A stretch of DNA of 56,968 nt from Dysgonomonas sp. 511. Its GTDB lineage: Bacteria > Bacteroidota > Bacteroidia > Bacteroidales > Dysgonomonadaceae. The position numbers and the translations under genes were made by a program. The stretch is from the NCBI RefSeq assembly GCF_010501105.1, contig NZ_QVMQ01000022.1, positions 32,738 to 89,705 on the forward strand. The letters are read 5' to 3'. Every line of letters starts with the position of its first letter. Position 1 is the first letter of the stretch. Shown here in pieces: positions 41,494-52,300 of the stretch. The notes beneath the pieces were generated by a model. It was not told the DNA's origin. It did no database searches and saw only the letters and a list, made by a program, of their open reading frames with translations.

Positions 41494-43899
41494 ATGAAAA
41501 GGAGTATTTTCTTTACTATAATATTGTTAATACCTTCCGTGTTTTTTGCCCAAAAAGTAAAAATAGCAGGAACGGTAACAGATCTGAACAAAAGGCCTCT
41601 GGAGTCGGTTGTCGTATCACAAGGCGGCACTACATCGGCTGTATATACTGACAGGGATGGCAAATACGAACTCGATATATCGACCTCCGATACTATTGAT
41701 ATCGTATATTCGATAATAGGCTATGAGAAAAAACGATACCGTTTGGTCGGCGTTAAAAGCGATGTGCAAAAAGATGTCGCACTAAAGCTGACAGACAAAA
41801 TATTGGGTGCCGTAACCATAGAAGCCGAACGTCCGGTGACGGTAGTTATCGAACGGGTAGATTTTTTGGCAACCCGGCGTCAGTCTGATCCGTGGAATAG
41901 CCTCGAATCCCTGCTTGCTACTATGGGAGGCGTCAGTTCGGTGAACGAACTCAGTTCGCAATACGCGGTACGCGGAGGCAATTTCGACGAGAATATAGTC
42001 TATATCAATGGTGTGGAAGTATATCGCCCGTTGTTGATCAGTTCGGCCGAGCAGGAAGGACTAAGCTTTATCAACCCCAGCATGGTGGGCAATGTGAAGT
42101 TTTCGGCAGGAGGCTATAGTGCCGAATATGGCGATAAAATGTCGTCGGTACTGGATATTTCTTACAGGCAGCCTGCGCCTTTCGAGGGCAGTGTATCGTT
42201 GGGACTGTTGGGTGGCGAAGCGTTTGTTGGAAGCACTACAGGGAAATTTTCCCAGGTTACAGGAGTCAGGTATAAAGAAACCCGGTCGCTGCTTAAAACT
42301 ACAGATACCGACGCCGAATACGACCCTTCCTTCGTCGATGCACAAACCTATATGACTTATTCTATATCGCCACGATGGGAAGCAAGCCTTTGGGGAAACT
42401 ATTCGCACAATAAGTATAAATTTACACCGGCAACCCGCGAAACAAAGTTCGGTACACTGATGACCCCCCGAATCTTTAAAGTTAATTTTAGAGGTTGGGA
42501 AAATGATAAGTTTGTAACCTACCAGGGTGCTTTTACATTGAAAGGGAAAGTGAGCGAAAATGTAAATATCGGCCTTACGGCATCTGCTTTTTCGTCCGAC
42601 GAACACGAAAAATATGATATAGAAGGACGCTATATGCTCTTCGAAGGCGATGCCACAGGAACCGGTACTCCCGAAACCAATACTACAATAGGGATCGGTA
42701 CGTACCACGAACATGCACGCAACTCTCTTTACTCGGATGTATATACACTCTCTCTTTTTGGCGATGCAAAACTAGGTAAACACCTTTTAAAATGGGGTAT
42801 AAGCTATCAAAAGGAAAACATAAAGGACAAGATAAAAGAATGGGAAATGCGCGATTCGGCGGGTTACTCCCTTCCCAGTACGGGTGTAGATGTCAATGTG
42901 TTTTCCAATTTGAGATCCGACAACAGGATTAAGCCAACACGCATATCGGGCTATCTGCAAGACACTTACAATTTTGATACTGAAATCGGACTATTTATCC
43001 TCAATGCAGGTGTACGCGGTAGCTACTGGTCGTTCAACAAGGAGTTTATACTTAGCCCGCGCGGAGTGTTGGCTTTCGTCCCTGAGGATATAAAAAAGTT
43101 GTCGTTGCGCCTTGCAGGGGGAGTGTATTATCAGGCTCCTTTCTATAAAGAGTTTCAGCGAATAGTAAATATGGACGGGAATAATATTGTGGAACTGAAT
43201 AAAAATATAAAATCGCAGAAGTCTCTCCATCTGGTTTTGGGTGCAGACTATTATATAACCAACGCAAGCGAACACCCTTTCAAGTTGTCGGGAGAGGTAT
43301 ATTATAAAAAACTATCCGACCTGGTTCCTTATACCGTAAATAATGTAAAGATAAGATATGCAGGCGAAAATATATCCGATGGTTATTCTATGGGGGTAGA
43401 TGTGCGGTTGTATGGTGAGTTTATACCAGGTGTGGATAGTTGGGTGAGCTTCTCGCTGATGAAAACCGAACAGGATATAATAGGGGCGAAAGTGCCGTTG
43501 CCTACCGACCAGCGGTTTAAACTGGCATTGTACTATCAGGACTATTTTCCGGGATACGAACGGCTGCGTATGAGCCTTCGTGGAATATGGTCGCATGGCT
43601 TGCCTGTTTCGGCGCCCTACAGAGGTTATGAGTCGGGCTATTTCAGGACGCCTGCTTATAAACGTGTAGATTTAGGTTTTGCTTGGCAGTTGCTTGGCGA
43701 AGATTTTGCCATCCGCAACAAAAGTTCGGTGTTGAAAACCTTCCGCAATATATGGCTTGGCCTCGATGTATTTAATATTTTCGATATGCAAAATGTGAAT
43801 ACATATTACTGGATCACCGATGTGGCGGGCGCGCAACATGCCGTACCGAACTACCTGACAGGGCGGCAACTGAATATCAGGTTGATTGCTGATTTTTAA
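41494..43899 (+). CDS. TonB-dependent outer membrane receptor with CarboxypepD_reg domain
   Basis: The 801-residue protein starts with a signal peptide (MKRSIFFTIILLIPSVFFAQ). A carboxypeptidase-regulatory-like beta domain follows (about 22-105, IAGTVTDLNKRPLESVVVSQ). The plug runs about 110-225 (SLLATMGGVSSVNELSSQYA, VRGGNFDENIVYINGVEVYRP, FSAGGYSAEYGDKMSSVLD). The rest is a 22-strand-type barrel ending in the aromatic LIADF. I start at the ATG at 41494 because an upstream extension has no signal peptide sense. There is no SusD partner or TonB gene alongside, so it is a stand-alone receptor, perhaps for metal chelates or peptides. The 3' end overlaps the converging ATPase gene by 23 bp. Confidence 0.9.
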   Translation: MKRSIFFTIILLIPSVFFAQKVKIAGTVTDLNKRPLESVVVSQGGTTSAVYTDRDGKYELDISTSDTIDIVYSIIGYEKKRYRLVGVKSDVQKDVALKLTDKILGAVTIEAERPVTVVIERVDFLATRRQSDPWNSLESLLATMGGVSSVNELSSQYAVRGGNFDENIVYINGVEVYRPLLISSAEQEGLSFINPSMVGNVKFSAGGYSAEYGDKMSSVLDISYRQPAPFEGSVSLGLLGGEAFVGSTTGKFSQVTGVRYKETRSLLKTTDTDAEYDPSFVDAQTYMTYSISPRWEASLWGNYSHNKYKFTPATRETKFGTLMTPRIFKVNFRGWENDKFVTYQGAFTLKGKVSENVNIGLTASAFSSDEHEKYDIEGRYMLFEGDATGTGTPETNTTIGIGTYHEHARNSLYSDVYTLSLFGDAKLGKHLLKWGISYQKENIKDKIKEWEMRDSAGYSLPSTGVDVNVFSNLRSDNRIKPTRISGYLQDTYNFDTEIGLFILNAGVRGSYWSFNKEFILSPRGVLAFVPEDIKKLSLRLAGGVYYQAPFYKEFQRIVNMDGNNIVELNKNIKSQKSLHLVLGADYYITNASEHPFKLSGEVYYKKLSDLVPYTVNNVKIRYAGENISDGYSMGVDVRLYGEFIPGVDSWVSFSLMKTEQDIIGAKVPLPTDQRFKLALYYQDYFPGYERLRMSLRGIWSHGLPVSAPYRGYESGYFRTPAYKRVDLGFAWQLLGEDFAIRNKSSVLKTFRNIWLGLDVFNIFDMQNVNTYYWITDVAGAQHAVPNYLTGRQLNIRLIADF

Positions 43900-44431
43900 T
43901 TTGTCCGAGCACAAAATCACATCTTTCATCTACGGGCAGTAGGGGGACTTCTATCAGCAGATAGCCTAGTTCCGAATATATAGTCTTCATCATTTCGAAT
44001 GTGGCTATAGCCTCTTCGAAATCTTGCTTGCGTTCGTCGTCGTTTTCGTATATTTCCTTCCACGGGGGTAGTATAAACACCATGAGGTTGTACCTGTATT
44101 CGTCCACTGCATTTAATAACTCAGGGGATGCCCTTAAGCCGATAAGCCTCTCATATCCATATGTATCGGGTATTCCCCTGTCAAAGAATACCGTTTCCGT
44201 CGTACCCGACGCCCGGTTGAAGTCCCTGATGGAATGCAAAAGCATCAAATCCGAATATTTCCTTGTGTCTTTCCACGGCAGGGCATCACCCCCGGTGTCT
44301 ATTTGTTGTTTAATAATATTTCTTGCAGCTTCGCGAATACACTTATATCCTCTGGCTTGCAGTTCGTTCAGTAGAGTAGTTTTGCCCACACCGGGGCCTC
44401 CCGTTATGATATAAAAGTTGTTTTGTTGCAT
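43877..44431 (-). CDS. P-loop ATPase/kinase-like protein (AAA_28 type)
   Basis: The 184-residue protein has Walker A GGPGVGKTT (11-19) right after a start MQQNNFYIIT. REAARNIIKQQ and FFDRGIPDTYGYERL follow, the latter a DRG motif as in small-molecule or nucleotide kinases, and a helical end. It matches the AAA_28/ATP-GTP-binding group of unknown substrate. The ATG at 44431 is preceded by a TACCTTTG box at 44465-44472, and a longer frame would cover that box. Its last 23 bp overlap the 3' end of the TonB receptor gene in converging orientation. Confidence 0.82.
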   Translation of the reverse strand: MQQNNFYIITGGPGVGKTTLLNELQARGYKCIREAARNIIKQQIDTGGDALPWKDTRKYSDLMLLHSIRDFNRASGTTETVFFDRGIPDTYGYERLIGLRASPELLNAVDEYRYNLMVFILPPWKEIYENDDERKQDFEEAIATFEMMKTIYSELGYLLIEVPLLPVDERCDFVLGQIKNQQST

Positions 44432-44816
44432 AAGATGATTGATTTGTAAGAAAGAAAAGTAACGCAAAGGTAGAAAAAACTCGCAAAAATAATTTAACAT
44501 GAATTCGATATAACAGTATTTAGCACATCAGATTCCGCAAGTCACAAAAGCATTTCTTTTCGATGGACGACACACTGAATCTTACTCAATTTGGACAAAA
44601 AACTCAATTCCACTTCAATAAAAATCTATACACACTCTTTCGGACACTGACCCATCACTTTAAATAACAAACACTTACATAATCAATATCCAACAAAAAA
44701 CTATATCCTCATTATATTCACCCCATCGAATAAAAATTTTACATATTTTTGTGAAATCGAAAAAGAAATAGACATCCTTAACATACAAAATTCACAAGCT
44801 ACCTCATTATAATACT
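44432..44816. other. Divergent intergenic region before the toxin-like locus
   Basis: The gap holds the ATPase -7 box (44465-44472, TACCTTTG on the minus strand) and a TATTTTTG box at 44744-44751, 65 bp before the 1494-aa gene. The middle is AT-rich with no gene or repeat that I recognise. Confidence 0.6.
44744..44751 (+). promoter_or_regulatory. -7 box of the large secreted protein operon
   Basis: TATTTTTG, 65 bp upstream of the ATG at 44817. It would drive the 1494-aa and 1336-aa genes together, as the gap between them is only 45 bp. Confidence 0.5.
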
Positions 44817-47800
44817 ATGAATTTACTTACAAGGCTATTCCTGCTATCCGGCTTCCTTTTCTTCTTTCAGTATCTATCTGGTCAAACTACCATTACTGAA
44901 AACATCAAAAATGCCCAGGCTGTTTTTGCACGCCTTGATGCGCAGAATGAATATAAAGACGACCTCAACCATGTGGATATGAATCGCCTGCCATCGGGAT
45001 TCAATGCCACTGTCAATAACATGGATGTTACTATTGCCGTAAGCGGGGCTGAGTTTTATCCTGAATATACTGCTTTGGAAGCATTCTTGCGGATAAAGAT
45101 ACCCGGAGAAAAAGGACGCACTTTATTCTTCGGGGCAAAAGACATAAAACTTTCGCACGACGGAGATATTATAGGCGATGCAAAACTGAACCTTCTTCAA
45201 GACATTGAGATTCCGGTCAGTGGAGGCAATTTACTATTCCGTCTTAAAGGCGACTTCGACAGAGAAACAGGACAATCGCGAAACCTTACTTATGCTTCTA
45301 TCGACTGCAAAGGATTAAAAGCATTAGGACTGACTGCCGAAATAGAAATTTCGCCCAAACTCTGTTACCCTGTTAATGCAAAAGGAGACAGTATTCCCAA
45401 TAAAAAAGTGATAGGCCGTTTCCAAACCGAAATAGAGGATTGGAACGACATCGTGGCTTCCGTGTCATTCCCATCGTTTTCTATCAAGGGCCTGAAAGAT
45501 TTTATTTGGACACTCGAAGATGCCGTATTCGATTTCAGCGACCTGAAGAATGCTCAATCGTTTAGTTTCCCTCAAGGTTATCAGCAATACCTGATACCGG
45601 GCAATGAGAATCTTTGGCAGGGAATATATATTGGCAATTTATCAGTCACCCTACCCCCTCAGTTTGCAAAGAACGGTGACCGCAGGGTGACCATCTCTGC
45701 CCGCGATATGTTAATAGATGACAACGGGATAACCGGAAAAATAGGAGCAACCAATATTCTGTCCATCAACGAAGGCAATGCCAGCGGATGGGCATTTTCG
45801 GTAGATTACTTCGGCCTCGAACTGATGGCCAACCATCTGGAAGGTGCAGAATTTAACGGAACATTGGCTTTACCTATTTCCGAAAAAACACGGTTGAAGT
45901 ACGACGGACTTATTACAGCTGACGATAAATACCTGCTGCGAATAGGTTCACTGGATAGTCTTTCGTTCGATATGCTGCATGCCAAAGCCGAAATATTCCC
46001 CAATTCGTATGTCGAATTTAAAGTAGACAAAGGAAAATTCCGACCCGAAGCCATGCTGCACGGGCGCATGGGGATCGAACTCGCCCTGAACAAAGGTGGT
46101 GAAAAATCTACCAAATTTAAAGGTATAGAATTTCGAAGTCTACATCTGAAAACCCAGAACCCTTATTTAAGCGTTGAATATTTAGGCTATAAAGGAGAGG
46201 TCAAGTTGAAGAACTTTCCGGTTTCCCTCAAGGATATAGCCCTTACCACGCGCGGCACAGAAGCTGCTCTAAATTTCGACATAGATTTGACGTTGAGCGA
46301 TGGTGCATTCTCCGGCTCTACACGGCTGGCGATAGTCGGAAAAATGGAAGACGGACAACTCCACAAATGGAAATATGACCATCTGGAAATAAATAAGATA
46401 AAGATAGATGCCACACTAGCTGAGACTTTCAATCTGAAGGGGGAGCTGTCTATTATGGATGACAATCCTACCTACGGAGATGCGATTAGTGGGGAAATCG
46501 ATGTCAAGTTCTTGCCAAAAAGTCCACTTAGCGGACTAGGACTAAAGGCCAGATGTATGTTCGGATATAGTGATTTCCGCTATTGGTTTGTTGATGGTGT
46601 TGCCACATTGCCCGAGACTGGCATCCCTATAGCTCCGGGAATTAACCTGTCCGGATTTGGCGGGGGAATAACCTACCATATGCGCCCCGAAGGCATACAA
46701 GGCAACGGCGACAATGCGCTGTCGGCAACAGCGACCAATTATATCCCTGACAAAGATAGCCCGCTGGGAATCAAGGCAGCTACAGCTTTTGCCATCCCCA
46801 AAAAGGAGTTGATTCATGCAGAAGCCTGTTTCGAGTTGGCTTTCAACTCCAAATGTGGCTTAAGTTATGCCGGATTTTATTCCTATGCTCAGGTATTAAG
46901 TGTCATCCCTGACATCAAAGATTTCAAGAGAATAGCAAAAGAGAGGCTATCTTCGTATGTGAAAAAAGAATTAGAATTTACCGGAGGAAAGGAAGGATTG
47001 ACCAACAGTTTGCGCAAACTCAAACAATTCGACCCCAATGAAGCAGCAATGATACTCCTCTCCAGCGATAACATCGGAAAATTGGGTAAGAGTGGTTTCT
47101 CTGCGGCATTGGGTATCCAGTTCAATTTTTCCGAACTTTCTTTTCATGCTACTTACGATCTGTATGTAAATGTTCTGGGCGGCCTTATAAGAGGAACAGC
47201 ATCCAACAATAGGGCCGGCTATTCGGTATTGCATATCGATCCTAAAGACTGGTATATGCATATGGGAACCCCTACCGACCGTATAGGGCTGAAAATGGGT
47301 ATTACCGGGATATATACAGTGCAGACAGAATCGTACCTTATGGTTGGGACAAAAGTGCCGGCCGCCCCGGAAGTACCCCAACAGGTAGCTTCGATACTTG
47401 GATACTCTCCCGACGACCTGAATTACATGAAAGATCTGAATATGTTGGCCGCAGGAAAAGGTGTTGCTTTCGGTTCGAGAAAAATATATAAAACGGGCGA
47501 CCTTACATTCCTCATATTATATGCCAATTATCAGGCCGGTCTGGGCTACGACATCATGCTCAAAGACTATAGCGATGCCCAATGTAAAGGTCGTAGCGGA
47601 GCTATAGGCATAAACGGATGGTATGCCAATGGACAAGCGTATGCCTATTTGCAGGGAGAATTGGGGGTAAAAGTAAACCTCTGGTTTATGAAAGCTAAAA
47701 TCCCGATATTCTCAGCTGATATTGCAGCCTTGATGCAAGCCAAGTTGCCTAATCCTATTTCATTCAAAGCATATCTGGCGGTAAGGGCAAAGGTATTGGG

Positions 47801-49301
47801 ATTCATCAAGGTAAACTGCCGTTTCAAACTATCCATCGGCGAAGAATGCGAACTGATAATACCCGGTGGCAGCCCATTGGATATGATGATGATAAGCGAC
47901 CTTTCGCCATCGGACAAAGACGATAACATCAGTGTGTTTACTGCTCCTCAGGCCACCTTCAATATGGCTATAGGCAAAGCATTTACTGTGCAGGATGATG
48001 AAGGCGAAAAGACTTTCCGTATTGGCCTCAAAGACTTTGTGCTGAATGATGGTACACAAGACATCGTAGGAGAGCTGAAATGGAACAAGGATAAAGACGT
48101 AGCATCGTTCTATTCGCACGAGATACTTCCTCCTAATACCGAAGTGAAAGCTACCGTAAGGGTGATTTTTGAAGAAAAGAAGAACGGCCGCTGGCAGCAG
48201 GTCTACACAGCCGGACAGGAGGCCATAGAAAGCAAGGAAGTTATTTTTGCCACTTCGGATGCTCCGGAAGATATTCCATTGCAGAATATTGTTTATTCGT
48301 ATCCTGTAGTGGGGCAAAAATATTACCTGAAAGACGAAGCCAATACCGGTTATATCCAGCTCGAATACGGGCAAACTTACTTATTCCCCGAAGAGTTTAA
48401 GAACCTGATAGTGTTCGAAGATGCGATGGGCAACAAGCAGTCTGTGGATTTCAGATACAACGAAGCACGTAAACGGATAGACTACACCTTACCTCGCATA
48501 GATAACTCATCGGCTTACAGTGTCAATATCGTATCCTTGAGTAAAGAAGATTCGGCAACAACAGCTACTCAAACCGACCGGTCTATTCTCGATGATGAGG
48601 AAGAAGGTAATATCGATGTAGAAACCCGTCAGGCTGTGGCTCAAGTACGTACAGATGTGGGCAAAACGTTGTTAACTTACGACTTTGCTACAAGTGCCTA
48701 TTCAACCCTTAAAGAGAAAATAGAGAATATACATAAGACACGGCCAAGTGCCACAATCGTCACATCCGACATATTGATGTTCGGCTACGAAACTCAAGGC
48801 ATGGAGCCTTTCGACCTTGCAGAACTGACAGGGACGGAACAAAGCGACAGCAAACCATTGGTGGATGTATCGGCAACGCTCGACGACCAGTATTACACAC
48901 AAAAGATATATCCGCTGATGTACCAGAATTATCCGGTAGACAATATCATATCTGTGAAACGCGCCAATGCAGAAGAAATAGGCGTGCCTCCGGTAAAAGC
49001 GTTGCCTATCCGCAGCCAGTACCTTACACAGATAGAGAATAACGAGTACAGAGGGTATGTGACACAATATTTCCCTTACTACTACAACCTTCCTGCTGTC
49101 TATAAAGAAGACTTTATAGACTTGCAACATCAGGTGATAAATACCATGCTGGGTAAAGGAGGAGCTACATTCAACCATTATGTGAAGGCAACCTTCCCTT
49201 TCATCACGCCCGAAACATATAAAATAAAGTTGCAATATATGATGCCGGGAGGAATAAAAGGAACATCAGCCACATTCGACTATTACAATTTCGTAAAATA
49301 A
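44817..49301 (+). CDS. Very large secreted beta-rich protein, partner of the toxin-like protein
   Basis: The 1494-residue protein has a signal peptide (MNLLTRLFLLSGFLFFFQYLSGQ) and no other obvious membrane segment. The sequence is alternating beta-strand throughout. A first part (about 60-530) has repeated sandwich-like modules (FNATVNNMDVTIAVSGAEFY, LLFRLKGDFDRETGQS, VEFKVDKGKFRPEAMLHGRM). A middle part (about 530-1010) has glycine-rich barrel-like strands (GINLSGFGGGITYHMRPEG, GYDIMLKDYSDAQCKGRSGA, GINGWYANGQAYAYLQGELG). The end has Ig-like modules (IVYSYPVVGQKYYLKDEAN, GYIQLEYGQTYLFPEEF). I know no named domain. It lies 45 bp before the 1336-aa zincin-toxin gene with the same codon style, so it is probably its translocator, scaffold or surface partner. 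Confidence 0.7.
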   Translation: MNLLTRLFLLSGFLFFFQYLSGQTTITENIKNAQAVFARLDAQNEYKDDLNHVDMNRLPSGFNATVNNMDVTIAVSGAEFYPEYTALEAFLRIKIPGEKGRTLFFGAKDIKLSHDGDIIGDAKLNLLQDIEIPVSGGNLLFRLKGDFDRETGQSRNLTYASIDCKGLKALGLTAEIEISPKLCYPVNAKGDSIPNKKVIGRFQTEIEDWNDIVASVSFPSFSIKGLKDFIWTLEDAVFDFSDLKNAQSFSFPQGYQQYLIPGNENLWQGIYIGNLSVTLPPQFAKNGDRRVTISARDMLIDDNGITGKIGATNILSINEGNASGWAFSVDYFGLELMANHLEGAEFNGTLALPISEKTRLKYDGLITADDKYLLRIGSLDSLSFDMLHAKAEIFPNSYVEFKVDKGKFRPEAMLHGRMGIELALNKGGEKSTKFKGIEFRSLHLKTQNPYLSVEYLGYKGEVKLKNFPVSLKDIALTTRGTEAALNFDIDLTLSDGAFSGSTRLAIVGKMEDGQLHKWKYDHLEINKIKIDATLAETFNLKGELSIMDDNPTYGDAISGEIDVKFLPKSPLSGLGLKARCMFGYSDFRYWFVDGVATLPETGIPIAPGINLSGFGGGITYHMRPEGIQGNGDNALSATATNYIPDKDSPLGIKAATAFAIPKKELIHAEACFELAFNSKCGLSYAGFYSYAQVLSVIPDIKDFKRIAKERLSSYVKKELEFTGGKEGLTNSLRKLKQFDPNEAAMILLSSDNIGKLGKSGFSAALGIQFNFSELSFHATYDLYVNVLGGLIRGTASNNRAGYSVLHIDPKDWYMHMGTPTDRIGLKMGITGIYTVQTESYLMVGTKVPAAPEVPQQVASILGYSPDDLNYMKDLNMLAAGKGVAFGSRKIYKTGDLTFLILYANYQAGLGYDIMLKDYSDAQCKGRSGAIGINGWYANGQAYAYLQGELGVKVNLWFMKAKIPIFSADIAALMQAKLPNPISFKAYLAVRAKVLGFIKVNCRFKLSIGEECELIIPGGSPLDMMMISDLSPSDKDDNISVFTAPQATFNMAIGKAFTVQDDEGEKTFRIGLKDFVLNDGTQDIVGELKWNKDKDVASFYSHEILPPNTEVKATVRVIFEEKKNGRWQQVYTAGQEAIESKEVIFATSDAPEDIPLQNIVYSYPVVGQKYYLKDEANTGYIQLEYGQTYLFPEEFKNLIVFEDAMGNKQSVDFRYNEARKRIDYTLPRIDNSSAYSVNIVSLSKEDSATTATQTDRSILDDEEEGNIDVETRQAVAQVRTDVGKTLLTYDFATSAYSTLKEKIENIHKTRPSATIVTSDILMFGYETQGMEPFDLAELTGTEQSDSKPLVDVSATLDDQYYTQKIYPLMYQNYPVDNIISVKRANAEEIGVPPVKALPIRSQYLTQIENNEYRGYVTQYFPYYYNLPAVYKEDFIDLQHQVINTMLGKGGATFNHYVKATFPFITPETYKIKLQYMMPGGIKGTSATFDYYNFVK

Positions 49302-49346
49302 GGTTTTGGTTAAACTTATACAGACACAAAAAGGAAGCAAACTATA

Positions 49347-52300
49347 ATGAGAAACAATATATACGGGTTACTGGCAATAAAATTATTGATACTGTTGTTT
49401 GTCGCCATGCTTTCAACCGGAGCAACGGCACAAACATATCCTGTGCAGACGAATGTATATATCATGCCGCCGCACGGCAAACACCTGAACGACTACTATA
49501 CCACATCGAAAGAAAAGCTGGTGGTATCGCTACTGAACCGCGACCAGCAAAAACCGGTACTCGAAGTACGCCTCAGGATGACTATTACAGCCAGTAATGG
49601 GCTGAAAATACAGTCGAAGGAGGAGGTCAATTACCCGACCATCACGTTAGATGCAGGTATCCCTACGCGGCTGACGCAGGAAGACCTGGCGCCTTATTTC
49701 CTCAATGTAAATACTTCGGGCTATCTCGACAAAGGCAAATTGCCTGATGGCATGGTAGAATTTACCTTTCAGGCAATAGAAAAATATACAGGCAAAGTGC
49801 TGTCGGCTCCATCTTCGGGGCGCGTATGGCTCTCGTCGCAAAAGCCGCCTATCCTGCGCCAGCCTTCGAATAACGACTATATTGCTTTTCGCGACCCGAT
49901 GAACCTGAAATTTCAGTGGGAACCGCGCCATAAGAATATTTCACAGATTGAGTATGAATTTGAGTTAAGGGAACTGCCCGACTACGGCGCAGCCCCGCAA
50001 TCGTCTTTTATGTATGCGCCCATTATCCATCAGGAAAGGCTGCTGTACACCTATCTGGTCTACGATATGATGATGCCCCCACTCGATCCGAACAAACTGT
50101 ACGGCTGGCGGGTACGTGCCATTGCAAAAGACGGGGTGGATGAGATTAACCTGTTCGAGAATAGCGGATATAGTGAGATATACTGGTTTCGCACACAAAC
50201 CTTGTGTGGCGCACCATCGGGATGTACGGCTACCCTGCACGACCGCAGGATGGATATTGAGTGGCTGCCTGCCGACGGCAACAACGAATTTGTGGTACAA
50301 TACCGTCCTAAATACGGCACATCGGCTGAATGGGAGTCGGTAAATACCTATAACCAGCAAACCAGCCTCTACGATATGAAGCGGGGCATGACCTACGAAT
50401 ACCGTGTAGGCGGCATCTGCACCTCGGGGCAACCGGTGTTCTCGGAAGTGGGTGAGATCAGCGTTCCTGCCGTAGATAGTGCGCGCCTGGCCCGTTGCGG
50501 AATAATGCCTGTATTGAATCTGGAAAACAAAGAACCACTGCCCGAACTCAGGGTAGGCGATGTGGTGATGCTCAGCGATTACCCGATGACGGTGACCAAA
50601 GTGTCGGGGGCTAACGGAAACTTTTCGGGAGAAGGATGGGTACCTGTCAATTGGTTGCTGGAGACAAAATGGGCGGTAGAGTTTAACAACATCCGTGTGA
50701 ATACGGATTACCGGCTGATTGGCGGTTCGGTTAGGGCACAATATGATAAGGATGAGGGGAATATTGCTAAACTGGACGATATAACCGAAGGTGGAATGGA
50801 CAATACCAAAAATGGTATAACAAGGGCTGATATAGAACTCGACTTTACCATACCGGATAATCCAGTTTTTAGATATGATGAAGCTACCGGAGAGGTTGTT
50901 GTTTATACTACAGATGGGCAAGAGGTTGGTAAAGCAACTATCCCTAAGAATAACGAAGGAAAAGCTATTTTCCCTGTAACGGTGAAGGATAAAGAGGGGA
51001 ATTTATATAAACTGGAAGAAGAAAAAGATGTCGATGGTAATCCTGCGACAGAAATCCGAAAAGATGCTGATGGCAAGGAGAGCCAAGTAAACAAAATAAA
51101 CTCTACTTATCTGGGCAAAGAAGGAACACCATTGCAGGATGGCAGCTTCGATAAGAAAAACATCAGCCAAAATGCGCTAGCACTTGTCACCTTCGACAGA
51201 GGAGAGGGCAACTATGCCTTCGATACATGGCTAAAAGACTATGTAAAGATAAGTAAGATAGTAGACAAATACGAGCATCTGGCTAACGGGCAAGACCAGT
51301 ACCATGTGCCATGGAAATGGCTGCCTGTAGGTGGAAGCGACGTGATAGAAGCTAAGGTGGATACCATAAAAGGCCGACCGGGCTTCGATCCTGCTAAAGT
51401 GGTATTTATCACGCCTCAGGGTACGGAGTATAAAGGTGAGTATAATGCTTCGGAAAGGGTATTCACTGTCAATCTTGTGGGTGGAGCCGAAGGTGATGTG
51501 CAGGAACTATATGCTCTCTACCGACTTAGTGCAGATGCATATCATACATTGGGTAAAATCAATATTGTAAGCTATCGCAAACAGAGCCATAAACTTGTGT
51601 TGGTGGAAGTGAACGGCTACAAGGCCAATAGGAACGCTGTGCGATCTTATCTGGATAAAGTGTATAATCCGGTTGGGGTAACATGGGTAGTAGACAGCAA
51701 TACGTTTAGCTACGAAGGCGACCTTAGCGATATGTTTAAGGAGGGCAGCAAGCTATTGTCGGCATACAACGACAAGATGAAAGCCCTGCAAAATGCGTAT
51801 AAGGAGAAGCACAGTGTGGAAAGCGGCACTACTTACCTCTTTATCTTAGGAAAGAGCGGAGGCTCGGAAGCAGGCTTTATGCCTCGTGGAAAACAATTCG
51901 GGTATATATTTACTGATAAGCTTTCTGAGGATAAGATATGCCACAACATAGCGCACGAACTGGGGCATGGCAAGTGGAAATTGTCGCATACTTTCGACAG
52001 CACTTATGGCGGCGTATTCGGCGAAAAGGATACGGATAACCTGATGAGTTATTCGGGTGGCAACCATTTGGCTAAGTGGCAGTGGGATGTGATTAATGAT
52101 CCGGCTTGGTTTAGTAATCCGTTGGATGGGGATGACAAGGGGATGTGGACTACTGATGGACATTTTTATACTTTAGATTTACTTGGAAACTTACTTGGAC
52201 TACCAGCGAATATTTCAGAGCGATTAGGGTTTTTCTCTGAATATCCAGATTCAGAAGTTCATAATATTCAAAATATGGAAGAGAAAGACACTTGGATGAT

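Noticed and set aside
49965..50921. 318-codon minus-strand frame inside the toxin-like gene, with a partial copy at 54075-54590
   Set aside because: The apparent conservation of the frame in two places is explained by the DNA duplication itself; no motif or promoter supports it.
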